Shown here: positions 26,050 to 34,930 of the stretch, piece by piece | How positions within the stretch are numbered: the stretch's first letter is position 1 | Layout of the letters: every line of letters begins with the position of its first letter | DNA from: Acidovorax sp. | GTDB taxonomy: Bacteria; Pseudomonadota; Gammaproteobacteria; Burkholderiales; Burkholderiaceae_C | DNA: 50,093 nt | Assembly (NCBI GenBank): GCA_018780365.1 | Contig: JADMJR010000040.1 | Coordinates: forward strand, 1-50,093 | Reading direction: 5' to 3' | Translations under genes and position numbers: made by a program | The notes under the pieces: generated by a model | The model's database searches: none | What the model saw: only the letters and a program-made list of their open reading frames with translations | What the model was told of the DNA's origin: nothing

Positions 26050-26766
26050 ATGCAGGCATCGCCTTCCCCCGCTCTCATTGAGCAATCCCGTCGCAACGCC
26101 AAACGCTTGGCGAAGCAAACAGGCATTCGCATTTACCAAGCTCAAGATCAGATCGCGCAGTCGCACGGCTTTGGCAATTGGTCGCAGTTCGCAAAGGCAG
26201 GCAACGCGGCAAAGCCCGCACCGGCTTCTACCTCTACACCGGTGCTCGCACCACATGGGCCACGCCGGTATCTTCACGGCGATCAGGACGAGGGCAACCC
26301 TGCTGTGTACTACTGCGCAGAGTGCGATTTCTTCGGGCTGCCTGATCACTTCCTTGAGCGCCACCGCGTGCCTCATGGTGCGCGTGCTCTGGCGGCAATT
26401 GAGCGTTTTCAGCGCTCACCCAGCGACTACACATCCATAGGCCACCGGCCCGAGAACCCGCCCAACATCCTGCAGCCTGACATAGAAGCCGAGAAGCTCG
26501 CGGGCGCAGCACGCGAAGCGAACCGAAGCCCGTTCCATCGCTGGCTTGAGCAGCAGCGCGAGCGCGACGACCCTGTCGGTGATCTGGCCTACGACGTGAT
26601 GCGTGACAAAAAATTCCCTTCGGGCGTGCGGTCGCTGAAAGAGGCCAAGGCATACCTCGGCAATGGGTGGGGCAGGCGCGATGCCGTGCGGGCACTTTCC
26701 GCTGCATGGCGAGAGTTCGAAGCGGTGGCAAGCCATACAGCGCAGACTGCTGTGCAGCAACGTTAG
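26050..26766 (+). CDS. YozE-like SAM-fold domain protein with an N-terminal helical domain
   Basis: 238 aa. Residues ~8-50 (NAKRLAKQTGIRIYQAQDQI, HGFGNWSQFAKA) resemble a short helical domain seen in plasmid and phage hypothetical proteins. A central part has CAECDFFGLPDHFLERH, which may bind metal or nucleic acid. The C-terminal ~65 residues (FHRWLEQQRERDDPVGDLAY, KKFPSGVRSLKEAKAYL) resemble the YozE SAM-like fold. GGAG lies 6 bases before the ATG. It stands alone on the plus strand near the left end of the element with its own promoter. Function unknown; the domain assignments come from motif memory. Confidence 0.75.
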   Translation: MQASPSPALIEQSRRNAKRLAKQTGIRIYQAQDQIAQSHGFGNWSQFAKAGNAAKPAPASTSTPVLAPHGPRRYLHGDQDEGNPAVYYCAECDFFGLPDHFLERHRVPHGARALAAIERFQRSPSDYTSIGHRPENPPNILQPDIEAEKLAGAAREANRSPFHRWLEQQRERDDPVGDLAYDVMRDKKFPSGVRSLKEAKAYLGNGWGRRDAVRALSAAWREFEAVASHTAQTAVQQR

Positions 26767-27082
26767 CGCCATCAATGCCCCTGGTGCGCGGCATGCACAG
26801 ACAACGCAAGCGCCTTGTTTGTCACGTACCCCTGTAGGGGAAACCTGTGAGCCGGGAACACTTCGTTCGCTATTACATGGCAACGGCGGCAACCTGCGGC
26901 AGGTCAAAAGCAAGGCGGTCGTTTCTTTCAACTACCACCCGGCTATCCGAGAGTGCTTCGCCGGGTTCGGCACGGAGGCGCTAAAGCTGGTCTACACCGT
27001 TGGAGGCGGAGCCAAGAGGGTTAAACGGGTGCGCTGGTGATCTACAACTGGGACCACCAAGCAGAACCGGCGCAGGCTTGTT
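26767..27082. other. Gap without a supported gene
   Basis: Between the YozE-fold gene and the convergent 91-aa gene. A plus-strand frame ends in CFAGFGTEALKLVYTVGGGA followed by basic residues near 27040, but it has no start with a ribosome-binding site outside the preceding gene; it may be a relic. Confidence 0.4.
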
Positions 27083-27358
27083 TTAGAAAGCGCTGCTGCC
27101 AAGAACGTGGGCAGGTAGACGAAATTCGACCTTGGCATCGCTCACCGCGTCCAGAATCGCCGCCTGACATTCCGGGGGCAAGCCCTTGATAGCTGACCAG
27201 ACGACCAGATCCCAGTTGGCCCCCGTGAGGAGGTCTGGTCGGTCCTGGATGATGATGGCAGCCGCAATCTGAGGCATCCAGTCTTTCGTGCGGTCATCCT
27301 CACCAAGGGTGTGGATGAGCTTGTCACGAAGGTGGTTTGAAGTGATTTGGGTGGGCAT
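27083..27358 (-). CDS. Small hypothetical protein of the element
   Basis: 91 aa. AGGAGG lies 5 bases before the ATG at 27358, a near-ideal ribosome-binding site, which is the main evidence. The sequence MPTQITSNHLRDKLIHTLGE..ANWDLVVWSAIKGLPPECQA is acidic and helical, without a membrane segment. No family recognised. It is separated by 485 bases from the next gene on the same strand, so it may have its own promoter. Confidence 0.75.
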   Translation of the reverse strand: MPTQITSNHLRDKLIHTLGEDDRTKDWMPQIAAAIIIQDRPDLLTGANWDLVVWSAIKGLPPECQAAILDAVSDAKVEFRLPAHVLGSSAF

Positions 27359-27843
27359 GTTGCCTCCTAAGGTTGAGAAGCCGCCATGGTGCTGTCACGA
27401 CGGCCCGGATGGAAGCAGGAACCTGAGGGGAAAGGTCGCCGACCTAGCGCGACAGGCTAGCCATTGACGTCGGCTGCAATTTCGTTAGAGCAGATGAAAC
27501 CCAGACCAAGACGCTTTATCTCAGCCCCGGCATCTGGTATTTTCCCGGCGCGCTTCACCTTGGGAGCATGGGCACCAGTTCCGGCGTCCGCAATGCACAG
27601 ACACACTGAGAATCTGAACAGCCGTCACAGTGCACTTGAGTAAAACGACAGACCGAACGAAAACCAATCTCATCTCAACCCAGCGGCAGGATTTCAGCGG
27701 CGAGGCCTGCATGTGGCCCGCGGACTGCTCATGGTGCCGTCTCGCTCCAGGCTGGGACGCCACTGGCCCCCCCACACCAATAGACCACCGTCGCTGCGGC
27801 GGGCTTTAGCATTTGGCGGTGTCATGTGGCGTCAGTAAACCTA
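27359..27843. other. Non-coding gap, 485 bases
   Basis: It should hold the promoter of the 91-aa gene and the end of the replication operon. I see no clear promoter, terminator or RNA gene. A minus-strand frame at 27775-27521 lacks a ribosome-binding site and looks spurious. Confidence 0.4.
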
Positions 27844-28494
27844 TCAGTCCACCGTCGCACCCGCCTCCAGCTCACGCACATCTGCCATCCCATGCGCAGT
27901 AAGCGCCCGAGAAACTGTCAACTCGATTTGGTGGGGACTGGCTTCGCTCATTAACAGAGCGCTCAGCGTCATCTCAGATTGTTCAATTGCGGCGATTTCC
28001 GCGTCCAGCGCCCCCGCCTTTTCCTGAAACTGCGGATTCTTGCGACGCGTGCCCCAGGGCGTAGATATGTACCGAATGGCTTCGGTGCTCTCACGCACAG
28101 CCATGCGCTCTGTCTTGAGTAGCTGGAGCCTTCGCAGCGCGGTCGCCAATGCACCTTCGCCGTGCTTTTTACCAAGTTCCGCAGCTTTGCGCGAGTAGCT
28201 TGACTGTGCAAAACGGTGTTCTTCATCCAATGCGATCAGCTTTGCAAGCGCAGCGTCCTCCAGGGGCTTAAACTGGTGGCGCAGATTTTCCAGCTCTTGC
28301 TGCGCCTCTGCTTTTCTGTCTGCCACAGACTGCAGCGCGGCAGCTTCTGCGGTCAGCTCGCGCAAGCACGCAGAGCGGGCGCGAGTCTCTTCGTCACGCT
28401 TCCTGATTTCCTCTTGTTCAGCCATCTGCTGCAGCCTTGGACTGTTCAGCAGCAGGCTCGCCATTTGCGAAATCTTGTTTGTCATCGGGTTCAT
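27844..28494 (-). CDS. Coiled-coil hypothetical protein
   Basis: 216 aa. AAGGA precedes the ATG at 28494. Residues ~20-90 (EQEEIRKRDEETRARSACLR, ADRKAEAQQELENLRHQFKP) are a charged coiled coil; ~95-160 are helical, and the C-terminus has HQIELTVSRALTAHGMADV. No membrane segment. It is 28 bases downstream of the primase gene and probably the last gene of the replication operon. Such proteins in phage-like elements are usually of unknown role; a replication accessory is possible. Confidence 0.75.
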   Translation of the reverse strand: MNPMTNKISQMASLLLNSPRLQQMAEQEEIRKRDEETRARSACLRELTAEAAALQSVADRKAEAQQELENLRHQFKPLEDAALAKLIALDEEHRFAQSSYSRKAAELGKKHGEGALATALRRLQLLKTERMAVRESTEAIRYISTPWGTRRKNPQFQEKAGALDAEIAAIEQSEMTLSALLMSEASPHQIELTVSRALTAHGMADVRELEAGATVD

Positions 28495-28522
28495 ATCGTC
28501 CTTTCAGGGTTAAAAATCTGGA

Positions 28523-31435
28523 TCAAATATCCAGCTCAAAAATGGCCGGAGGTATGCAGTAGCACCGCACCTTTCCAATGCCGGGTAGACGGGTGCTTGT
28601 GGTGTAGCGCCCCTCTTCTTTCACGGTCAGGCACCCGTGCGCCTCCAACACCTTGCACACCGCCACATGGTCGAAGCCCTGGCAGATTTCCGCCTTGAAC
28701 GTTTCAGCCAGCACGAAGTATTCAAAGCTGACACCCTCGCCCAGCGTGGCGGGCATGCGCTCCCCATACTCCCGCTGGTGCCCGGCATCGGTCTTGATGG
28801 GCTCGCCATCGGCGTTCAGCATGCGGCGCACGCCGGCACGTTGCAGCGTCTTGGGGGCGTGGTCATCAGCGGCCCGGTGCCACATGGCAAAGCGCCCATC
28901 ACCGTGCGTCTCCAAGAAGCGGCGCACGGCCCGCAGCATGGCCACCACTTCACCATTGCCAGCGCCGCCACGCGCAGCCAGCCAAGCGTCAAAGCACGCA
29001 CGTGCACCGCGTGCGCTCTCGCCCGCTGGCCAGCCCGTCAGCCCGGCCTCGGTGGCCAGCTCGCCAGCCACCCCCACCAGCGCAAAGCGGGCGCCCACGC
29101 GCTCCACCTGGCCCGATGCGCCCTGCGGTATCCACTCACGGGCCAGCGCCTGCACAGACGCGCGCAGGCGCTTGGGCAGGCTGTCGGCATTGGCGCATGC
29201 CCATTCAACAAAGGCCCGGCCCGGTGCGCCGTGGCACGCCTGCGCCTCACGTGCCAGATGACTGGAGAACGCAGCCCCGCCCGCAAAGTCGTGCAGATGC
29301 TCGAAAGCCCCCAGCCCCGCGCCTGCATCGGCCGGTATGTCTGCCATGCGCACTTCTTGCCCGGTGCGCGTGCGCTTCATGCCTTCGGCCATGTGGTCGG
29401 CAAGCCCCAGCTCACCAGCAGACAAGAACAGCAGCCGCCAGGACAGGCGGGCGCGTGGTGCACCGTTGCGGGTGGCGCGTGCCTTGCTCTGTTCATTGGC
29501 CAGCATGTAGGCGCACTCGCCTGCCACCTTGCCCTCTACCTGCGCCAGCTCATCCAGGATCAGCAACGAATCGCAATGCTGCGCGGCGATGGCTTCAAGC
29601 GCGTTGTCGGTGGTGCGCCAGCGCTGCATATAGCTTGCGCCACCGTATACGCTGGCGGCCAGACGCAGGGCTGTGGTCTTGCCTGAGCTGCTGTCGCCCC
29701 GGATGTGAAAGCCCCCGCTCTCCATACCTGCAGGGCGCAGCAGCGGCCCGGCAAAGGCACTGGCCACCGCAAACACCAGCCGGGAATTGCCCACGCACAA
29801 TGCACCAATGCGATCACGCCAGGCGGCTGCATCGTGCCTCACGCGAAAGGTGTTCTCCATCTGGCTTTCAGACTGGAACACGATGCGCTCTGCATCGTCG
29901 CCGATGGTTTCATGGGGCAGCACAAAGGCGCGGCCGTGCCAGCCGATCCGGTCGGTGCAGCTCGCAAACTCGCCCGGCTGGCGGGTCTGTATGTATTGGG
30001 TCAGCAGGTTGCGAGCTGCTGGCGATGGGGCGATGCGGAGCCCCATGTTCAACAGCGCGGCGCGGTATTCGCCCCCATCGCCAGACAGCATGCGGGCGGG
30101 CATGGCCCATTGCTTGGGCTTGCCCAGCGGGTCGGCAAAGGCCAGCAGATAGCCCCAGCCTGCGCCGTCTTGGTCGCGTGTAAGGGCCTGCACATCGAGG
30201 CGGCTGCACACCCACTGCGGTGCCTTGGGTTGCCCTTCCTTGTCCACGCCCGCATGCCATACGCCCGAATCATTGACAGTGAAGGGGTCGAACGGGCGGC
30301 AGTCGCTGGGGGGCTCATTGCCCCCAACGTTCCCACCACCGGCCCCGCGGGGCTGGCTTGGTGTGCGGGTGGTGGCCTTGCCTGCCGTGGTGCTCTGCGC
30401 GGCTTGCTGGGCGCGTTCGGCCTGCTCTGCCTGGTGGGCTGCAATGGCGGACTCTAAGCAAGCGCCCACGGCCTGCAGACCCTGAGCCTGGTGCATGTCG
30501 TTGAAGTCGCTGCCGCCATCGGGCAGGCCCTCGGGGAACACGGCCAGGCCACGCACTGCACGGGCTGCGGCCTCGGCCTTCACGCGGCCGGTGTTGGTGC
30601 CAGTGCGGGCTTCGGTGGCTGCGTCGTCATCACCACAGAGCACGAGCAACGCGGTGCGGTTTTGCTGTCGCAGGGCTTTTGCCACGTGCGCCAGGTTGCC
30701 CGCATCAAAGGCCACGGCCACGGGGCGCCCGGTAGCCTGGTGCAGGCTGGCGGCCGTGGCGTAGCCCTCGGCACCCAACAGCACAGCAGCCCCGGCCGGA
30801 TCACCGCACCAGTGCCACAGCCCGGACTTGCGCCCGCCCTTCAAAAACAGTTTGTCGGTGCCATCGGCCGGGCGCTCGGGTGCAATGCGCTGCAGGTTCC
30901 ACAGATCCCCCGCAGCATCGCGCAAGGGCACCAGCACGCAGCCATCAGGTGCAAAGCGCACGCCATGGGCTTGCACACCCTTGCGGGCCAGGTAGGGGCT
31001 GGCGCCGCTGTCGCTGGCTGCATCCCACTGCGCCACAGCATCGGCCGCTGCAGCCGCGTGGGCGGCCTGCTGGCGGGCTTGCTCTGCCTGCTGGCGCTCC
31101 ACCCGCTCGCGCTCGCGTTGCGCCAGCACCTCGGGGCTCGGTGCGGCCGGGGCTTCGCTGGCCTTGGGCAGCACAAAGCCGTGTTCTTTGGCCAGGTGCA
31201 ACAGCGTGCCGATGCCCACACCACCGCCTGCCTTGATGCTACGCCAGGTGCTGCGCGTGGCGCGTGCGTCGTGCCCCTCTGCGGTGGCGCTCCACGTTTC
31301 AAACAGGTCTTGGCCGGTGGCGTCGGGAAACTCGCTTTTGATGGCCATGCCCACCCGCGCCCATTCGTCACGCGCCAGGCTGGCGGGGATATGCGCCAGC
31401 GCTGCGCGGATCAGGCCGGGGGTGATGTGGGTCAT
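28523..31435 (-). CDS. Primase-helicase with PriCT-2, Toprim-like and DUF927 domains
   Basis: 970 aa replication protein. The N-terminal ~90 residues (ALAHIPASLARDEWARVGMA, GHDARATRSTWRSIKAGGG) match the PriCT-2 domain. A Toprim-like part at ~170-330 has VLLGAEGYATAASLHQATG, LVLCGDDDAA and GSDFNDMH. The C-terminal part is DUF927-like, with Walker A GDSSSGKTT near 580 and Walker B LLILDELAQ near 622, marking a helicase-type ATPase. The ATG overlaps the stop of the tail-like gene (ATGA). It should start or drive replication of the excised element. Confidence 0.9.
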   Translation of the reverse strand: MTHITPGLIRAALAHIPASLARDEWARVGMAIKSEFPDATGQDLFETWSATAEGHDARATRSTWRSIKAGGGVGIGTLLHLAKEHGFVLPKASEAPAAPSPEVLAQRERERVERQQAEQARQQAAHAAAAADAVAQWDAASDSGASPYLARKGVQAHGVRFAPDGCVLVPLRDAAGDLWNLQRIAPERPADGTDKLFLKGGRKSGLWHWCGDPAGAAVLLGAEGYATAASLHQATGRPVAVAFDAGNLAHVAKALRQQNRTALLVLCGDDDAATEARTGTNTGRVKAEAAARAVRGLAVFPEGLPDGGSDFNDMHQAQGLQAVGACLESAIAAHQAEQAERAQQAAQSTTAGKATTRTPSQPRGAGGGNVGGNEPPSDCRPFDPFTVNDSGVWHAGVDKEGQPKAPQWVCSRLDVQALTRDQDGAGWGYLLAFADPLGKPKQWAMPARMLSGDGGEYRAALLNMGLRIAPSPAARNLLTQYIQTRQPGEFASCTDRIGWHGRAFVLPHETIGDDAERIVFQSESQMENTFRVRHDAAAWRDRIGALCVGNSRLVFAVASAFAGPLLRPAGMESGGFHIRGDSSSGKTTALRLAASVYGGASYMQRWRTTDNALEAIAAQHCDSLLILDELAQVEGKVAGECAYMLANEQSKARATRNGAPRARLSWRLLFLSAGELGLADHMAEGMKRTRTGQEVRMADIPADAGAGLGAFEHLHDFAGGAAFSSHLAREAQACHGAPGRAFVEWACANADSLPKRLRASVQALAREWIPQGASGQVERVGARFALVGVAGELATEAGLTGWPAGESARGARACFDAWLAARGGAGNGEVVAMLRAVRRFLETHGDGRFAMWHRAADDHAPKTLQRAGVRRMLNADGEPIKTDAGHQREYGERMPATLGEGVSFEYFVLAETFKAEICQGFDHVAVCKVLEAHGCLTVKEEGRYTTSTRLPGIGKVRCYCIPPAIFELDI

Positions 31436-32127
31436 GCGATGGCGGATTGCAGGGCAGCACGCAGTTCGCGCTCAAATGCAGGGCCAAATGTTTTCAGGAC
31501 AACGGCGCGAGCCATCGGCTCCAGGTCCACGCGCTTTTCATACTTGGCTGCTTGCTCAGGGAACACGATCAATGGGATCAACTGCGCCCCCACCCCCTTG
31601 CCCCGAGACACGATCTTGTAGATGCCTGGTGGAAACTTTCGAGCGCCCAAATCCTTTGGGTCCCCGTAAAACAGTTCGAGCTTGTTGCTCACCTTGATGC
31701 GTCTCGCCCGGCGCTTGCCCAATTTGCCCTCCTTGCGAGCAATAGCAACGAGCTGCTTGATGATCCCTTTCGGCAGGTTGCCGTGTTGATCGAGTCCGAT
31801 GGCGCTGGGCAATCGAAGCGCCTTGCGGGCGGGTTGGCGCAAGCCACCTTCCAACTGGTAGCGCAGATAGCTGGCTTGCCGATCTTTGAATTGCACGGCG
31901 GCCTCCAGACGCTCTTTCGTAGCAGGCCGTACGAATGTCGCTTTGTCACTGGTGGTGAAAGGCGTGGGTCGGTCCAGGCTTCTGGATAGCTCTCCAGGGA
32001 TGGCTTTGCGCACCTCCTGTGCGGTTTCGTTCAACGCGCGGGAAGCTGCAAAACGCACCTGTTTGTCGGCGTTGGCGATCTGTCGCTTGACAGCATCCAG
32101 ACCGGTGATGGACAGAGAGATTTTCAT
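31432..32127 (-). CDS. Phage minor tail protein Z / gp10-like protein
   Basis: 231 aa. AGGA lies upstream of the ATG at 32127. The N-terminal pattern LSITGLDAVKRQIANADKQV followed by RFAASRALNETAQEVRKAI is that of tail-completion proteins (lambda Z or HK97 gp10 type); the rest is basic (GKLGKRRARRIKV). No other structural gene is near. It overlaps the primase start by 4 bases and lies in the replication operon, which is unexpected for a tail gene. The family call is from motif pattern; a DNA-binding role is an alternative given its basic charge. Confidence 0.65.
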   Translation of the reverse strand: MKISLSITGLDAVKRQIANADKQVRFAASRALNETAQEVRKAIPGELSRSLDRPTPFTTSDKATFVRPATKERLEAAVQFKDRQASYLRYQLEGGLRQPARKALRLPSAIGLDQHGNLPKGIIKQLVAIARKEGKLGKRRARRIKVSNKLELFYGDPKDLGARKFPPGIYKIVSRGKGVGAQLIPLIVFPEQAAKYEKRVDLEPMARAVVLKTFGPAFERELRAALQSAIA

Positions 32128-32198
32128 GTTTTTCCTATTCGGGGTTGCTTGAAAGGTGAAGCGTTCACGCCGTCTTTGTCGGTGTTGAATACACAGAC

Positions 32199-32504
32199 TC
32201 AGGCAGCAGAAAATGAACAATCGAACCGGGCTCGCGGCCGCCACACCCGGGCGTAGGTGCGTACCTTGCGAAGTTGGCTGCCACGTGCACAAGGGATCTG
32301 GCGCCAGTCGCGCTCAAGGCTGTAGCTCGTGCTGTAGACCTCGGTGCGCTGCATGTCCGAACGCAATTCGGAAATACAGGTGCCGCACGCCGCGCCGATT
32401 TCCTTTTGCGTGCTGGCGGGGTGCTTTTCGAGGAAGTCAACAACACGCACCGCCTGCTCGGCCGGGTGTCTTCTTGGAGCTTCGCTGGGGCTACCATGCC
32501 GCAC
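32199..32504 (-). CDS. Helix-turn-helix domain protein
   Basis: 101 aa starting with GTG at 32504, one base after the stop of the upstream gene. Residues ~15-55 (AEQAVRVVDFLEKHPASTQK, EIGAACGTCISELRSDM) look like a winged helix-turn-helix. The C-terminal ~40 residues are Arg/Cys-rich and less convincing. Possibly a small DNA-binding regulator of the replication operon. The start codon and C-terminal part are uncertain. Confidence 0.5.
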   Translation of the reverse strand: MRHGSPSEAPRRHPAEQAVRVVDFLEKHPASTQKEIGAACGTCISELRSDMQRTEVYSTSYSLERDWRQIPCARGSQLRKVRTYARVWRPRARFDCSFSAA

Positions 32505-32505
32505 C

Positions 32506-33009
32506 TCAGTTCATCCGCGGCGCCAGGTCCGCGGGCGTCAGGGACTCAAAACCCGCACGCAGCACGCCCGGCTGGCCTGGTTCCGATTCAGCCCGCAGCT
32601 CGCCTGTTTTTGCGTCATGCACACGCAGCACACACAGTGCATCCACCGTGACGCGCTGGCGTCGTGACTGCGGCGGGTAGTGAAAGACGGATTTCATCGG
32701 GCCGCCCTCTGCCGCGCGCCGCAGGAAGGCCGCCGTTTCGGGCCGCTTCGCCTGCAGTTCGGCAATGTGCGTCTCAGCAATGATCGCCCCGGTGCCGGGC
32801 TCTACTTCCAGCACCCAGCATGGCCATAGCATCAACACGGTCACGGGTTTGCGGCCGGGCTGTCGCCAGAGGCTGGAATACATCACGCCATCGGCGGGCA
32901 TCTTCAACGCAAGGGCATCGGCAGCGGCTTGCAGACACTGCTGGGCACTCTCGCAAGCCGCAGCCAGGGCTTTTGCTATGGGCATTAGTTTGGTGTCAGG
33001 CCCCGTCAT
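32506..33009 (-). CDS. Hypothetical protein of the replication operon
   Basis: 167 aa starting MTGPDTKLMPIAKALAAACE at 33009, overlapping the AlpA-like gene by 14 bases. The centre (VTVLMLWPCWVLEVEPGTGA) is hydrophobic but too broken by charges for a clear membrane helix. KSVFHYPPQSRRQRVTVDAL and VLRVHDAKTGELRAES suggest a beta-rich soluble domain. Family not recognised. Tight overlap with neighbours on both sides supports it as a gene. Confidence 0.7.
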   Translation of the reverse strand: MTGPDTKLMPIAKALAAACESAQQCLQAAADALALKMPADGVMYSSLWRQPGRKPVTVLMLWPCWVLEVEPGTGAIIAETHIAELQAKRPETAAFLRRAAEGGPMKSVFHYPPQSRRQRVTVDALCVLRVHDAKTGELRAESEPGQPGVLRAGFESLTPADLAPRMN

Positions 33010-33280
33010 TGGTGCAACCTGTCTTGGTGCGTGCGGCAATCCACGCCTGCACTTCGGATTCACGCCAGGCGACTGCGCGACCACCTGCGAGCCGAACCGG
33101 CGTCGGGAAGGTCCCGTCTCGCATGCCAGCGTAGATCGTTGACTTCTTGAGCGCTGTCGCGTCCTCCACACGCGGAAGTCGCAGAAGCTTTTCGGGGTGC
33201 CGGAGCGGAACCGTTACGGCGCTTTCAGGGGACGCAGGGGCCACGCTACGCGTGGGGGTGGGGGGTGCACTAAGGTTCAA
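32996..33280 (-). CDS. AlpA-family DNA-binding protein
   Basis: 94 aa. A flexible Pro/Ser/Ala-rich N-terminus is followed by LLRLPRVEDATALKKSTIYA and FPTPVRLAGGRAVAWRESEV, the MerR-like helix-turn-helix of AlpA proteins. The start is a TTG at 33280, chosen because GGAGG lies 5 bases before it. AlpA proteins act as regulators or excision factors in P4-like elements. It is first in the run that leads to the primase, so it probably controls replication. A second AlpA-like gene is at 36813-37115. Confidence 0.82.
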   Translation of the reverse strand: MNLSAPPTPTRSVAPASPESAVTVPLRHPEKLLRLPRVEDATALKKSTIYAGMRDGTFPTPVRLAGGRAVAWRESEVQAWIAARTKTGCTNDGA

Positions 33281-33371
33281 TGGGACCTCCAGAGAGTTGG
33301 AGCCCCGATGATTTCAATCAACCCACCGAACGTGAAGGACGATTCGAGCAGCTCAATACTGGTGATTCGTC

Positions 33372-34247
33372 CTAGCTTTTTTTCGACCGTTCATAGTTGT
33401 CCGAAAGTCGCTCCATCTGCCTTTTGTTGAATGCCTCGGGCGGCGCATCCAGCGCCACCTCCAGAAGGCACGCTAAATGGGCTCCGGTCAAACGGGCACG
33501 CAAAAAGCCACTCGGGAAGGTTCCGCTCCAATCGTCCAATGTTCCCAGCAAGCGCCGCCCCCATCGGGACCACTCTGTCGCTTTCGTGCGGGACGCATGT
33601 ACTGCAACGTCCCCGGCATCTGAAGGCACCACGACGCGCACACTTCCGGCCACTTGGTCAAGCAGCTCAGGCCAGCGCGGTTTTGTCCTTGATTGGGTTC
33701 TGGCGATGTTCAAGAACCGTTCCGTTTCATGCTGCGCGACATTGGCCCAATTCGCTACGTGAGGCAGATTGGTCGCTAACTCAAGCGCATCCCAAAAATC
33801 GAACCCATCAAGAGCGGCGTCGTCAGTTACACAGTCCTCAACGGCGTTATCAAAACGCAACCGATCGCGCTGCCGAAACAAGGTCGCAAGGTCGCGAGCA
33901 GTGCTGGCGATCTTGGTGTTCAACGATTCCAGCTCCTTGACTGATGGAGTCACCCTATCTGGTGCATTGCCAACGCTGTGATCCCAGGCAAGATCAAGGA
34001 CCGTTTCAAGAATGCACATTCGAACAAAATCAGGCGGATTGATGATCACGTGTCGCCGTATATCGGAGTAGCACTGATGCTCGTCAGGAATATCCCAATC
34101 CATGGCGCCAAGGTCCGTCCAACGCAGCGCAAAGCGCTGATTGCATCCTTGCCACCACTCAAGGCGTTCAGGGTCAGGATCATCGTTCCCCGCGCCACGC
34201 GGCCTATGCTTTTCAAAGGCACGCTCTGCCCATGTTGGTAACACCAT
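33372..34247 (-). CDS. Orphan protein of unknown function
   Basis: 291 aa. GGAAGGGG lies before the ATG at 34247. It is acidic and Trp-rich at the N-terminus (ERLEWWQGCNQRFALRWTDL), with DWDIPDEHQCYSDIRRHVII. The middle is helical (ESLNTKIASTARDLATLFRQ) and the C-terminal third is basic-hydrophobic. No signal peptide, membrane helix or catalytic motif is seen. Its lower GC and weaker third-position bias compared with the hut genes fit recent arrival. It sits between the RadC-like gene and the replication operon, a usual place for cargo genes. Confidence 0.7.
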   Translation of the reverse strand: MVLPTWAERAFEKHRPRGAGNDDPDPERLEWWQGCNQRFALRWTDLGAMDWDIPDEHQCYSDIRRHVIINPPDFVRMCILETVLDLAWDHSVGNAPDRVTPSVKELESLNTKIASTARDLATLFRQRDRLRFDNAVEDCVTDDAALDGFDFWDALELATNLPHVANWANVAQHETERFLNIARTQSRTKPRWPELLDQVAGSVRVVVPSDAGDVAVHASRTKATEWSRWGRRLLGTLDDWSGTFPSGFLRARLTGAHLACLLEVALDAPPEAFNKRQMERLSDNYERSKKS

Positions 34248-34360
34248 CGCGCCCCTTCCAGGTGCGCCCTCAAGAGATGCCAGCGCCAGGCCGGTGAAGG
34301 TGTCCGGCTTTTCGCCTTCGGTGATCAGCCTCGGGCTAGGCGTGGCGAAAACTCACTGCG

Positions 34361-34927
34361 CTACATCAGCCCCTGCTCTGCCATGCTCAGCGCCTGCGTG
34401 CCGCCCACAATCACATGGTCCAGCACGCGCACATCAACCAGCGCCAAAGCCTGTTTCAAGGTCTGGGTCAGTGTTTCATCTGCCCTGCTGGGTTTCACGC
34501 TGCCGCTTGGGTGGTTGTGCGCTAGCACCACGGCCGCAGCATGGTGCCGCATTGCGGCCACAGCAATCTCACGCGGGTACACGCTGGTTTTCGTGAGCGT
34601 CCCCGCAAAGTGCCGCTCGAACGCAATCCCTCTGTTCTGGCTGTCGAGGTACAGCACGGCGAAGTGCTCGCAGGGCTCTGCAGCGAGGTGAAGCCGCAGA
34701 TACTGCTTAACGGCATCCGGGCTATCAAATACGTCCCCAGGGCCGCGCAGATATCGCCCCAGAATACCCAGCGCACGATCGATAACAGCTCGCTCACGTG
34801 CTCGTAAACCCTGGCGAAAACTGTTCGATCCATCCATAAGGCCATACGCGGGCACGGCCTCTCCGACCTTCGGGCGCCGAAGTTGAGTCGGGCACTTTGC
34901 AGGCTTGGCAATTATTGAGGTTGGCAT
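34361..34927 (-). CDS. RadC-family JAB-domain protein
   Basis: 188 aa. The metalloprotease-like motif AHNHPSGSVKPSRADETLT (near 132-150) with VLYLDSQNRGI and VYPREIAVAAMRHHAA are the RadC/JAMM core. Mobile-element RadC proteins are often linked to anti-restriction or recombination, but the activity is unproven and RadC is no longer considered a repair enzyme. It is the last gene of a short operon that starts at 35430, after two small genes, with only 3 bases to the upstream stop. Confidence 0.88.
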   Translation of the reverse strand: MPTSIIAKPAKCPTQLRRPKVGEAVPAYGLMDGSNSFRQGLRARERAVIDRALGILGRYLRGPGDVFDSPDAVKQYLRLHLAAEPCEHFAVLYLDSQNRGIAFERHFAGTLTKTSVYPREIAVAAMRHHAAAVVLAHNHPSGSVKPSRADETLTQTLKQALALVDVRVLDHVIVGGTQALSMAEQGLM

Positions 34928-34930
34928 GGC

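Noticed and set aside
26663-27040. Plus-strand frame overlapping the end of the YozE-fold gene
   Set aside because: Its first third is a shadow of the YozE-fold gene and no start with a ribosome-binding site exists in the rest; possible relic only.
27521-27775. 84-codon minus-strand frame in the 485-base gap
   Set aside because: No ribosome-binding site, no recognisable domain and irregular composition.
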